Below are positions 1-6,771 of a DNA stretch of 21,141 nucleotides, piece by piece (position 1 is the stretch's first letter; every line of letters begins with the position of its first letter). The stretch is from Deltaproteobacteria bacterium (GTDB taxonomy: Bacteria; Desulfobacterota; Syntrophia; Syntrophales; Smithellaceae): the NCBI GenBank assembly GCA_019136325.1, contig JAGVUJ010000163.1, positions 1 through 21,141 of the forward strand, given 5' to 3'. The position numbers were made by a program, and so were the translations under genes. The notes under the pieces were generated by a model. The model ran no database searches. It saw nothing but the letters and a program-made list of their open reading frames with translations, and was not told where the DNA came from.

Positions 1-636
1 TTTCGACGGCTTGAAATACTGGCCGTCAAACAGCGTGGTTCTGTCTTTCGTGGAGGAGGCGGTATGATTCTGATCGATGTCCATGAAGACCGTGAACTCA
101 TACTCCATGCCGTCTCGCTGAATGGGCGACATGCCCAGCTTCTTCACGCTCTTTTTGCCGCCTTCTTCCACCTGGGTGTATTCCATCTTGCTGCGCATGG
201 TGGCGATGATGTGACAGGACGATTGCAAAAGCGCGTCCACCAGCTCGTTGTGCTGCGGCGTGACCATGCGCCAGGCCGACCACGAATTCCCGGACTTGTC
301 GGCGATCATCCCGTGCCGGTCCAGCAGGCCGCCCGTGCCTGCCCAGGCGTGGGTGAGCGAATCGATAATGATCGTGTCGTAACCGTCTTCTTCTGCGGCC
401 CTGATCGCGGCCACGTACTTTTTGGGTTCGAACGGCGCTTCCAGCGTGCAGGCGTCGTATTCCCCCAGGTGGTCATACAGTTCGCCCGATCCCCTTTCCG
501 TGTCGATAAAGGCGACTCGCCCGCCAATACCGAAGGCAATCAGCAAGGCCGAATACGTCTTGCCCGAACCGGCCGGACCCGCAATGGCCAGCCGCAGTTT
601 TCCTCTTTTTCTTTCTGCTTTGTGAAATTGTGACAT
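1..636 (-). CDS. AAA/RecA-like ATP-binding protein of phage or mobile-element type (partial, cut by left edge)
   Basis: The reading frame is open from an ATG at 636 to the window edge (212 codons seen), so the C-terminus is missing. A good ribosome-binding sequence (AAAGGAG) lies 8-10 bases before the ATG. Visible parts are a Walker A motif GPAGSGKT at residues 20-27, a Walker B-like strand DTIIID at 87-92, and a RecA-like ATPase layout: IDTERGSG after the first helix, then a conserved SLTHAW stretch. This matches the small ATP-binding proteins (AAA_24-like) found in phage and ICE recombination or replication modules. The exact role is unknown; loading or driving a recombinase is an inference. 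It sits 148 bases downstream of a PD-(D/E)XK nuclease gene on the same strand, consistent with one leftward operon. ATPase identity is well supported; the biological role is not. Confidence 0.85.
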   Translation of the reverse strand, partial: MSQFHKAERKRGKLRLAIAGPAGSGKTYSALLIAFGIGGRVAFIDTERGSGELYDHLGEYDACTLEAPFEPKKYVAAIRAAEEDGYDTIIIDSLTHAWAGTGGLLDRHGMIADKSGNSWSAWRMVTPQHNELVDALLQSSCHIIATMRSKMEYTQVEEGGKKSVKKLGMSPIQRDGMEYEFTVFMDIDQNHTASSTKDRTTLFDGQYFKPSK

Positions 637-757
637 ACTTGATTTCTCCTTTCTCGCGATACGCGATGGACATGTTCATACGTTCCCTGCGGATATTGCC
701 GGCGCAGCGGATCATCTGCGCACCCCGCAGGGCCCTGATTGCTTCATTGATGGTCAT
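473..757 (-). CDS. Small ORF overlapping the ATPase start; hypothetical
   Basis: An ATG at 757 (a GTG lies just before it at 760) follows a very strong ribosome-binding sequence, AAAGGAGG, at about 763-770. A leader repeat shared with the nuclease gene lies further upstream. The frame codes for 94 residues; the first 45 or so are plausible protein (MTINEAIRALRGAQ...) with many Arg/Lys. The rest runs out of frame through the P-loop region of the ATPase gene, which argues against a conserved C-terminus. Possible explanations are a small protein with a wasteful overlap, a ribosome-loading leader peptide for the ATPase, or a +1 frameshift/sequence error joining the two frames. I do not recognise it. 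The translation signals are the main support. Confidence 0.3.
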   Translation of the reverse strand: MTINEAIRALRGAQMIRCAGNIRRERMNMSIAYREKGEIKYVTISQSRKKKRKTAAGHCGSGRFGQDVFGLADCLRYWRASRLYRHGKGIGRTV

Positions 758-775
758 CACTTCCTCCTTTCCTTC

Positions 776-796
776 CGGACAGCCTCAGATCAAATC
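776..796. repeat. Leader direct repeat, copy 1 (upstream of small ORF RBS)
   Basis: A 21-bp sequence, on the minus strand GATTTGATC-TGA-GGCTGTCCG, matches 1759-1779 at 19 of 21 positions. This copy overlaps the stop codon of the nuclease gene (TGA at 785-787) and is followed on the minus strand by the strong RBS of the small ORF at 757. Confidence 0.6.
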
Positions 797-1723
797 CGCC
801 TCCCACATGCGGCCGCACGCTTCCTCCCCGAAAACCGAAGCCAGTTCCGCCCGATCTTTGCCCGCGCAGACCGGGGCATAGTCGCACCAGCCGCAGTGTG
901 TTCCGGGATTGCGGTAAAACCTGCCGTCCATAATGTTTTCATAAACGGCCTTCGCGGTTTCATAGAGGTCGATAAAATCCCGGATGGTTCGGAAGCCTTC
1001 CTGTTGCTGGATGGACGGAGTTTTTGTCTTGATGATGTTCAGGTAGCCGACGGGGATTTTATCAACATTCACATCCGCGTTGAGTTCGTTCAACAGCCGG
1101 GATTTGATCCAGTAGGCGTAGCAGGTAAGTTCCAGGGACACCCTGGGCTGTAATTCATCTCCTTTGCGGGAGCGCGTCTTGATCTCCAGTGCGCGGGGCG
1201 TGCCATTCGGCTGGTCCACAAGGTCGATGATCCCGACCAGCGGAACGGGCAGGATGTCGCCATTCTCGTAATTGACGACGGGGATGGAAAACTCCTTTTC
1301 CACGGCCAATGGATTCAGATCGACTTCCCGGATAAACAGGCACGCGTATCGCCCAGCCTCGCGTTTCGCCTGTTCCATTTCGTCGCGCGTTTCCGGAACC
1401 TGCATCTCATCGGCCCAGAAAGCATCCAGCGAGCCGGTCAGATCGGGAATCATGTTGGCCGCCCGCGCCAAAAAAGATTCGGCGATTAGCTTGTGGGTGG
1501 ATTTGCCGATGAGCAGTTCAACCGGCGTTTTGATCGGCTTGATGTTCAGTTGATAGGCCAGCCGGTAACTGCGGGGGCATGCCGTGTAGCGGGCCATCCG
1601 GCTTTTGGAGAGATAAAAGCCTTCTTCATTACCAGTACCTTTAAAAGGGTTCTTATCCATCCGCAGCGGCGGCAATACCCCGGCCAACGGTCCCGCGCTA
1701 TTTACAATTTCCTGTGTTTGCAT
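785..1723 (-). CDS. PD-(D/E)XK nuclease, Cas4/RecB-like, with probable Fe-S cluster
   Basis: The frame is open further upstream to 1852, but the ATG at 1723 is preferred because a clear GGAAAGGAG ribosome-binding sequence precedes it; this gives 312 residues. Nuclease signature residues are in order: GKSTH with His77, Asp167 in GIIDLVD, and Glu180-x-Lys182 in LEIKT. Four cysteines, Cys49 before the core and Cys277, Cys280, Cys286 after it, have the spacing of the 4Fe-4S cluster of Cas4/AddB-type nucleases. The LELTCYAYW stretch after EIK corresponds to the QhxxY motif of RecB-family nucleases. The family cuts or resects DNA, usually from ends. With the downstream ATPase and the SSB gene at the far right it suggests a recombination module of a mobile element. 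A Cas4 role in CRISPR adaptation is unlikely because no CRISPR genes or repeats are present. Confidence 0.85.
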   Translation of the reverse strand: MQTQEIVNSAGPLAGVLPPLRMDKNPFKGTGNEEGFYLSKSRMARYTACPRSYRLAYQLNIKPIKTPVELLIGKSTHKLIAESFLARAANMIPDLTGSLDAFWADEMQVPETRDEMEQAKREAGRYACLFIREVDLNPLAVEKEFSIPVVNYENGDILPVPLVGIIDLVDQPNGTPRALEIKTRSRKGDELQPRVSLELTCYAYWIKSRLLNELNADVNVDKIPVGYLNIIKTKTPSIQQQEGFRTIRDFIDLYETAKAVYENIMDGRFYRNPGTHCGWCDYAPVCAGKDRAELASVFGEEACGRMWEADLI

Positions 1724-1758
1724 AAATGTTTTCTCCTTTCCGAAAAGAATTTCGCCCC

Positions 1759-1779
1759 CGGACAGCCCCCGATCAAATC
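1759..1779. repeat. Leader direct repeat, copy 2 (upstream of nuclease RBS)
   Basis: This is the second copy of the 21-bp sequence at 776-796 (19 of 21 identical), read on the minus strand as GATTTGATC-GGG-GGCTGTCCG. It lies in the nuclease leader, about 30 bases ahead of its GGAAAGGAG site. Each copy therefore precedes the RBS of a leftward gene, which points to a duplicated regulatory leader. Confidence 0.6.
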
Positions 1780-1897
1780 GTTTCTTCTTCCGGGCGCCGG
1801 ATGAATTGCGGCACTGTCGGCGCCTGCAAAAGACACGCTGCGCAGTGAGCAAAATTCATGCGGTAATGCACGTGTAGCGGAAAGCAGAAAAAAAGTT

Positions 1898-2069
1898 ATG
1901 GCCTGGAGATGGCTTTTGTCTGGTTTTTTTATGGCTTTTTTATGGTCTCTTGATGGCTTTTATGGCCTCAAGGGCCGGGGAAATGGCTAAAACGGCCAGG
2001 CGTAGCTAAAACATATGGCCGAAATGGCTTTTTGATGGTCGAAACGGATAGGGAACTGGCTAAAATGGC
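1898..2069. repeat. Phased array of about 16 ATGGC-like pentamers (regulatory candidate)
   Basis: ATGGC/ATGGT pentamers start at 1898, 1909, 1931, 1942, 1953, 1962, 1983, 2015, 2024, 2035 and 2065. Degenerate members are at 1920 (CTGGT), 1992 (ACGGC), 2002 (GTAGC), 2044 (ACGGA) and 2056 (CTGGC). The first six are exactly 11 bp apart; later ones are 9-13 bp apart, so most fall near one helical turn. They are often followed by T-rich or TAAA tracts. The spacing is not a multiple of three and no gene crosses the array, so it is not coding. It lies between the WYL regulator gene and the nuclease gene, both leftward, and so upstream of the nuclease operon. Binding by the WYL protein or another regulator is inference; iteron-like or decayed satellite DNA are alternatives. 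I see no clear element in the remaining leader (1724-1897) beyond the direct repeat and GC-rich palindromic bits. Confidence 0.7.
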
Positions 2070-2092
2070 TATACTGACCGGGATAAGAAATT

Positions 2093-3037
2093 TCAGTGCC
2101 GGCTTTCCTGCCTTGTTACCCAGTCCTTCACTTCTGTAAGCAGGTTTTTGCGGAATGCTTCCGGCTCCAGGATCGTGATATGCGGAATCCAGGATTTCAG
2201 GATGTCGCGGATGGCCTCGAAGTGACCCACGCGGAAAACAGCCACCAGCGATCCGTCCGGCCTTTCTTCCTTGATTTCCTGCGTCGGGAACATCCTGCGC
2301 CGTTTGAAATAATGGGCAGCCTGGCTGTCGATCAGGACCGTCACATCCAAAGTCGCTTTTTCGGCAAACCAGATATTGGCGCTTCCTTTCAGAACGGCAT
2401 CCAGATTTTCCGGGATGGACTTGAACCCCGATTTGGAAAGGCGGATGTCCCGGATATTGTCCAGCGCATAGCGTTTGAGAATGCCCGTGGCCGGTTCGTT
2501 GCCGATCAGATACCAGAAGCCGTTGTAATAGACCACCCGGTAGGGCTCCAGTTTGACGGCGTGATCGGCCTTCTTGCCAGCATAACGGAATTCCACCTGT
2601 CTTTTTTCCCTGATCGCCTTCACCAGACGGTTGACGTAGGATGCATCCAGGGGAATGGCGTCATCGATCTTTACGAACACCGGCATCGAGGCCACGCTGT
2701 CATACAGGCGGTCCAGAACATCATCCGCCGCCTTCTGGAAGGGCCGGCCCAGCTGCCCCACAATGTTTTTCATGGCCACCATGAGCGCGAGTTCCGTGTC
2801 GTCAAAGACCTCCAGATTTTTCACCAGGTCCCGGCTCAGGCGATACGTCCCCTTCTTTTCCTCGTGCAGCGGAAAACCGGACTCCTTCAAAAGAAGCAGA
2901 TCGCGCTGGATCGTCCGGGGCGTCGTCCGGAAATAATCGGCAAGCCACGCGCTGGCGATCCTTTCCTTTTCCATAAAGAGCCGGAGGATCTGCCCCAGCC
3001 GGATCATTTTTGACTGCGCTTTTTTATCACGGGCCAT
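2093..3037 (-). CDS. WYL-domain transcriptional regulator
   Basis: This is a 314-residue protein with an N-terminal helix-turn-helix (about 10-60, including the recognition-type run TTPRTIQRDLLLLKESG). A WYL sensor domain follows at about 140-210 (VEFRYAGKK ... EPYRVVYYNGFWYLIG), and a C-terminal WCX-like region ends with DILKSWIPHITIL. The length and order are typical of the family. The ATG at 3037 follows a GAGGAGGG ribosome-binding sequence. WYL proteins sense nucleic-acid or nucleotide ligands and often control defence islands and mobile elements (BrxR, CapW). This gene lies directly upstream of the pentamer array and leftward nuclease operon, and its start faces the AT-rich defence block, so it could control either. 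DNA target and direction of regulation are not shown by the sequence. Confidence 0.9.
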   Translation of the reverse strand: MARDKKAQSKMIRLGQILRLFMEKERIASAWLADYFRTTPRTIQRDLLLLKESGFPLHEEKKGTYRLSRDLVKNLEVFDDTELALMVAMKNIVGQLGRPFQKAADDVLDRLYDSVASMPVFVKIDDAIPLDASYVNRLVKAIREKRQVEFRYAGKKADHAVKLEPYRVVYYNGFWYLIGNEPATGILKRYALDNIRDIRLSKSGFKSIPENLDAVLKGSANIWFAEKATLDVTVLIDSQAAHYFKRRRMFPTQEIKEERPDGSLVAVFRVGHFEAIRDILKSWIPHITILEPEAFRKNLLTEVKDWVTRQESRH

Positions 3038-3282
3038 AGCCTTTTGCCCTCCTCATATACAAAATGTATAAAATGCGAAGCAAATTTGTGGAAAAAGTCC
3101 CGAGAATCTTAAATATGCGACGTACGGTTGTCGCCAGACCGTTGAAATAGCAGATGGAACGATATAACGTCAACGGCAAAATTCCGATAAGGATCGCGGG
3201 CGATATTTTCTTCAATGCAAAGATGGTCAGGCGTATGATGATGTACCCTTGGAAAAATATGATTTAAGCTGTGTTTTCGTGG

Positions 3283-3342
3283 TATTATCTTGACAATAAT
3301 AATAAATTATGGAGAATCTTCATTATCTTAAATCCTGATAAT
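3283..3342 (+). promoter_or_regulatory. Candidate promoter/operator at the left border of the defence block
   Basis: A perfect TTGACA (3290-3295) is centred in a small inverted repeat, TATTAT (3283-3288)/ATAATA (3296-3301). A second inverted repeat, ATTATC (3322-3327)/GATAAT (3337-3342), lies just before the RBS of the first small gene. The -10 matching TTGACA is poor (GAGAAT around 3312-3317). TATTAT at 3283, preceded by TGG, could itself be an extended -10. The arrangement resembles a repressor-controlled promoter but is only suggestive. The rest of the 318-base gap (3038-3282) holds a 62-codon open frame on the minus strand with no good coding signs, and otherwise nothing I recognise. Confidence 0.35.
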
Positions 3343-3355
3343 CTGAGGGGGCAAT

Positions 3356-3622
3356 ATGAATATACAAAAGCTGTACGAAGCTTTGAATACGGATGAACAG
3401 AATTCTGCTCTGGGCATCATTTGCGGAGAGCTGGAAAATCAGGGATACTCCGTTGCCATAGATGCCATCCCGGTAACATCGGAAGGTTTCTTTGATGGCA
3501 AGCATGCGGCAATGGAAGAAAAAATTGGACCATATCGGTTTGCATTGAACAAGAACGGGAAAGAAGAGCAGATATTCACTATTGAGTTTACCGACTATCA
3601 TGAATTTATTATCAAACAATAA
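3356..3622 (+). CDS. Hypothetical small protein (88 aa)
   Basis: The ATG at 3356 follows GAGGGGG with good spacing. The protein is a soluble, mixed alpha/beta 88-mer without membrane segments or recognisable catalytic motifs; the C-terminal half (GPYRFALNKNGKEEQIFTIE) looks like paired beta strands. It is the first gene of the rightward AT-rich block, 43 bases before the next small gene. I do not recognise the family. Position suggests an accessory or regulatory protein of the defence cargo, or an independent small gene carried at its edge. Confidence 0.6.
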   Translation: MNIQKLYEALNTDEQNSALGIICGELENQGYSVAIDAIPVTSEGFFDGKHAAMEEKIGPYRFALNKNGKEEQIFTIEFTDYHEFIIKQ

Positions 3623-3665
3623 CCGGTCTGAACTAAGTTAACGATCAGGGAAAGGGAGGTAACCC

Positions 3666-3998
3666 ATGACTGATTATACAAAAAAAGCTTTGGAATGTGA
3701 TTATGAAGGCTTCGTGGAAAGCCTCATCAAAATGGTTGATGACGTGATCATCAGCAAGAAAATCCCTCTGCGGGAAGCAGCGGAAACAATTATTGATGAA
3801 GCTTTTTATCAACTTCGGGAACATAAGGGAGCGCTGGACAAGCTGATGCAGGATGCCAACGCAAACCTGGAACCACCCTGCAAAGATGACCGGGAATTGG
3901 AAGCCCACACATTTGATGCGGTTGTCGATGAGATCCACCGGGATGAGATTTATATATCAGGTAAAACTGGTACGTTGCCGGATCAGAATAGAATTTGA
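3666..3998 (+). CDS. Hypothetical small protein (110 aa), mostly helical
   Basis: The ATG at 3666 follows a strong GGGAGG ribosome-binding sequence. The product is acidic and mostly helical up to about residue 70 (EGFVESLIKMVDDVIISKK, then REAAETIIDEAFYQLREHKG), followed by an irregular tail. No catalytic motif, signal peptide or membrane segment is visible and I do not recognise it. It lies between another small unknown gene and vsr, with about 70 bases before vsr. It could be part of the defence operon or a separate two-gene unit with its upstream neighbour. Confidence 0.65.
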   Translation: MTDYTKKALECDYEGFVESLIKMVDDVIISKKIPLREAAETIIDEAFYQLREHKGALDKLMQDANANLEPPCKDDRELEAHTFDAVVDEIHRDEIYISGKTGTLPDQNRI

Positions 3999-4067
3999 GA
4001 GAACCATGTTTTTTGTCTGGAAGCAGCAATAAATGAGTAATAAACATTTTATAACTTGAAAACGCAT

Positions 4068-4490
4068 ATGCCACGAACCGATGTTCATGATGAAAAAACC
4101 AGAAGCTATAATATGTCACGGATCCGGAGCAAAGACACAAAACCGGAGATTCTTGTCAGAAAATTTCTTTTCTCGAAGGGTTTCAGATACAAGCTTCATG
4201 ATAAAACTTTACCCGGGAAACCTGATCTTACATTTCCGAAATATAAGACTGTTGTGTTCATCCACGGCTGCTTCTGGCACGGACATACAGACTGCAAGTA
4301 TTTCGTTGTCCCAAAAACACGCACGGAATGGTGGAAAGCAAAAATTAAACGAAATAAGCAGCTCGATGATGAAAATAGTGTAAAGTTAAAAAGGATGGGT
4401 TGGAAAATTATAACAATATTTGAATGCACATTAAGACCAAAATTCAGAAACAAAACGTTGCAGCTTCTGGCGATGAGGCTTGTAAAATGA
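4068..4490 (+). CDS. vsr: Very short patch repair (Vsr) endonuclease
   Basis: Vsr nicks DNA 5' of a T in T:G mismatches made when 5-methylcytosine deaminates, and so protects methylated sites from mutation. The 140 residues are full length for the family. Clear hallmarks are TRSYNMSRIRSKDTKPE at 11-27, LPGKPDL with the catalytic Asp53, IHGCFWHGH with His66 and His71, and FEC near the end. The ATG at 4068 gives the usual Vsr N-terminus; a TTG at 4056 in frame is less likely. No ribosome-binding sequence is visible, but a TATAAC at 4050-4055 could be a -10 that yields a nearly leaderless message (weak). Its TGA overlaps the ATG of the methyltransferase by 4 bases, so the two are translationally coupled. 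This is a standard Vsr/C5-methylase pairing. Confidence 0.95.
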   Translation: MPRTDVHDEKTRSYNMSRIRSKDTKPEILVRKFLFSKGFRYKLHDKTLPGKPDLTFPKYKTVVFIHGCFWHGHTDCKYFVVPKTRTEWWKAKIKRNKQLDDENSVKLKRMGWKIITIFECTLRPKFRNKTLQLLAMRLVK

Positions 4491-5731
4491 GATATATTGA
4501 TTTGTTTGCGGGGGCTGGAGGTTTTTCGGAAGGTTTTAAAAGGGCTGGCTTTGAGCCAATCGCGCATGTCGAAGTCGATTTGGCTGCTTGTTTTACACTG
4601 AAAACAAGGCTTGCCTATTTTTACCTGATAGAAAATGACAAAATAGACGTTTATATCCAGTATCTCAGCGGAACTATTAGCAGGGAGCAACTATATTCAC
4701 ACATACCTTCCCGCATCCTTCAGCAAGTAATAAATCTTCCAATATCAAACAAAAACAATCCAAAAATATTTCAAATTATAGATGAGCTGAAAGGACACAA
4801 CAAAGTCGATGTTATTGTTGGCGGTCCGCCGTGCCAGGCATATTCTCTGGTTGGAAGAGCACGCGATAAAAACGGGATGAAGGGTGACCATCGTAATTAT
4901 CTTTATATTCAGTACGGGAGATTTCTGAAAAAGTATTCACCTAAGGTATTTGTTTTTGAAAATGTGCTTGGATTATTGTCAGCCCAAGAAGGAAAATATT
5001 TCAGAAACATTCAGCGTTATTTCAGACACCTAGGATATATCGTTAAACCAGTGATTGTAAATGCAAAAGAATTTGGCGTGCTCCAGAACAGGCGGCGAGT
5101 GATTATAATAGGATATCAGAAAGATATCCATGTGCCTGTTAATGAGTTTGTAAATGGCAACAGTTGTAATTATACAGTTAAATCGATATTCCAAGATCTG
5201 CCGGCAATAAATGCCGGTGGTGGTAAAGATAAATTTTTAAACTATACTACAGATATTAATGATTATTTACGTTCTGCAAAAATTAGAAATGGCATAGGCG
5301 TCCTAACGCAGCATGTATCTAGGCCGCACACGGAACAGGACAAAGAAATATACAAAATTACTATCGATAAATGGGAAAGATACCAGGAGCGTCTTGACTA
5401 CAACGATCTTCCCGAAAGACTACAAAGTCACAAAAACAGAAAATCATTTCTGGACCGGTTCAAAATTGTTGCTGATGATCTGCACTGGTCACAGACCGTA
5501 GTCGCGCATATTGCAAAGGACGGTCACTACTACATTCATCCTGATATAAAACAAAATCGGTCGATATCAGTGAGGGAAGCTGCAAGATTGCAATCCTTTC
5601 CGGACGATTTCTATTTTGAAGGAGTAAAAGAGGGGCATAACAGAACCAGTGCGTTCAGACAGATAGGCAATGCAGTGCCGCCGCTGATGGCAGAAAATAT
5701 TGCAAACAAGGTTGCCGAGTATTTAAAATAA
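4487..5731 (+). CDS. DNA (cytosine-5) methyltransferase, DISARM drmMII-like
   Basis: This 414-residue C5-methyltransferase starts at the ATG overlapping the vsr stop; the start fits because motif I begins at residue 4 (IDLFAGAGGFSEGF). Other motifs are IV with catalytic Cys116 (GGPPCQAYS), VI (FENV, 157-160), VIII (QNRRRV, 200-205), IX (REAARLQSFPDDF) and X (RQIGNAVPPLMAEN). The variable target-recognition region lies between VIII and IX. An unusually long stretch of about 55 residues between the acidic motif II region (VEVDLAA) and motif IV is rich in Ile, Asn and Lys. All catalytic motifs are intact, so it should methylate cytosine at an unknown site. In class 2 DISARM the 5mC methylase (DrmMII) marks self DNA; the position here next to DrmA/DrmB homologues supports that role, though a stand-alone methylase with Vsr is possible. 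Confidence 0.93.
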   Translation: MRYIDLFAGAGGFSEGFKRAGFEPIAHVEVDLAACFTLKTRLAYFYLIENDKIDVYIQYLSGTISREQLYSHIPSRILQQVINLPISNKNNPKIFQIIDELKGHNKVDVIVGGPPCQAYSLVGRARDKNGMKGDHRNYLYIQYGRFLKKYSPKVFVFENVLGLLSAQEGKYFRNIQRYFRHLGYIVKPVIVNAKEFGVLQNRRRVIIIGYQKDIHVPVNEFVNGNSCNYTVKSIFQDLPAINAGGGKDKFLNYTTDINDYLRSAKIRNGIGVLTQHVSRPHTEQDKEIYKITIDKWERYQERLDYNDLPERLQSHKNRKSFLDRFKIVADDLHWSQTVVAHIAKDGHYYIHPDIKQNRSISVREAARLQSFPDDFYFEGVKEGHNRTSAFRQIGNAVPPLMAENIANKVAEYLK

Positions 5732-5738
5732 ATCAGTG

Positions 5739-5798
5739 AAACAATAATCATCACTTGTCACGCTATAATTCTTGCAGCGTAAAAAGTGATTATTGTTT
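5739..5798 (+). promoter_or_regulatory. Long inverted repeat enclosing a TATAAT box, between methyltransferase and downstream operon
   Basis: Left arm 5739-5756 (AAACAATAATCATCACTT) pairs with right arm 5784-5798 (AAGTGATTATTGTTT), apart from a 3-base insertion. An inner pair ACGCT (5760-5764)/AGCGT (5776-5780) extends the symmetry. The loop holds TATAAT at 5764-5769, but no convincing -35 is present. It begins 7 bases after the methyltransferase stop, and the GTG start candidate of the next gene falls inside the right arm. Possible roles are an operator-covered internal promoter, or an RNA stem-loop that limits read-through from the methylase into the effector genes. Confidence 0.55.
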
Positions 5799-6769
5799 GC
5801 GATAGTCAGGATAATATTCGCATGCAATTTTCTGAAGAAAATGAGAAATATCACGATATTCCAGAATGGGCCGAGTTCCTCATTATGTTTGGTGCATGGT
5901 GGCCACAAACACAGTACAATAAGCGCAGAATAGCCATCATTTCAATGCCCTGTGATTCCGCTGCAGCAGGGTTAGTCACACTTGGTGCTATGATCAGATT
6001 TCTCGAGCAACCTGAGGCAAATGACTTCAGCCAGCATCTCCATAGAATAAGAAATGAGAGAAGTAGGATATTGATTTACCGTAAATATCCAAATTGGACG
6101 TTTCGCTATGACGGCAGAGATGGAGGCTACGATATGATTATGCAAATAAAAAAATCCGGCAACAATTGTAGCCGCCCCCCGCTGCGTACAATATTTCATT
6201 TCAAAGATGTATGTTTTCAGGGTGAACCATTTATAGAAGATATCATTGGGCACGAATTGCCATACGGCACAATCTATAACGCTCTGGTATGCAACAAAGT
6301 GGATATTCTGAAAGATAATATGAGAAAAACCGATTCCTCAGTCTGTTTGGCAGGACGTAACATGGGCGAAACTAAGACACGTGATGTTTTGTCAACAATT
6401 CAATTCAGCAATGGCATAATCACCGCTAGCCTTGATCAATTGCTGTCTGTGCATAACTGGGCTCGTGAAAAAATATCCCGTGTTTCATTCTACAATACCA
6501 GAACCAGAAAAAAAGATCGTCCTACAGCACCACCCCGTCTCGTTGTTACAGATGGCGACAGTGCTTTTCTTACGGTTTTGGATGACAGAAATTTATTTAG
6601 CAAAAGTGATATTATCGCGACAATTGACAGAACATTGGAACGTGACAAATTGGAAGCAATTACAAAAAAGTTACAAGATATGTCTCAATGGTATGTCAGG
6701 GACGATAATCGTCCCAAGGACACGTCTGTACCAAAAGGTATTTCGCTGGCAATCTGGAAGGAAAGATAA
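5786..6769 (+). CDS. Unknown defence-operon protein X (327 aa)
   Basis: I do not recognise this protein. It starts at GTG 5786 or, more conservatively, at ATG 5822 (315 aa); the GTG lies in an inverted repeat and lacks a ribosome-binding sequence, while the ATG has AGGA at a long spacing. Visible features are a Trp-rich segment EWAEFLIMFGAWWPQ (28-42), then IAIISMPCDSAAAGLVTLGA (49-68), a beta strand plus Ala/Gly-rich helix typical of a nucleotide-binding or Rossmann-like core, and later RLVVTDGDSAFL. There is no P-loop, nuclease triad, signal peptide or membrane helix. It ends 2 bases before the next unknown gene, so the two are surely co-expressed. Together they total about 820 residues, which raises the untested idea that X plus Y correspond to a split DrmE-like protein. 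Function unknown. Confidence 0.8.
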   Translation: MIIVCDSQDNIRMQFSEENEKYHDIPEWAEFLIMFGAWWPQTQYNKRRIAIISMPCDSAAAGLVTLGAMIRFLEQPEANDFSQHLHRIRNERSRILIYRKYPNWTFRYDGRDGGYDMIMQIKKSGNNCSRPPLRTIFHFKDVCFQGEPFIEDIIGHELPYGTIYNALVCNKVDILKDNMRKTDSSVCLAGRNMGETKTRDVLSTIQFSNGIITASLDQLLSVHNWAREKISRVSFYNTRTRKKDRPTAPPRLVVTDGDSAFLTVLDDRNLFSKSDIIATIDRTLERDKLEAITKKLQDMSQWYVRDDNRPKDTSVPKGISLAIWKER

Positions 6770-6771
6770 AA

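Noticed and set aside
64..633. 189-codon plus-strand frame
   Set aside because: It is antisense to the ATPase, whose P-loop protein on the minus strand has clear motifs and an RBS; the plus-strand translation shows no family features.
1898..2069. CRISPR array interpretation of the repeated segment
   Set aside because: The units are 5-bp cores at about 11-bp spacing with no spacers of 25-40 bp and no cas genes nearby; the Cas4-like nuclease belongs to a recombination-type context.
2096..3013. 305-codon plus-strand frame
   Set aside because: It mirrors the WYL regulator gene almost exactly; the minus-strand product has a recognisable HTH and WYL domain, so this is a shadow of GC-rich codon use.
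3027..3215. 62-codon minus-strand frame upstream of the WYL gene
   Set aside because: It has no convincing RBS or family features and overlaps the WYL RBS region; it probably lies in promoter DNA.
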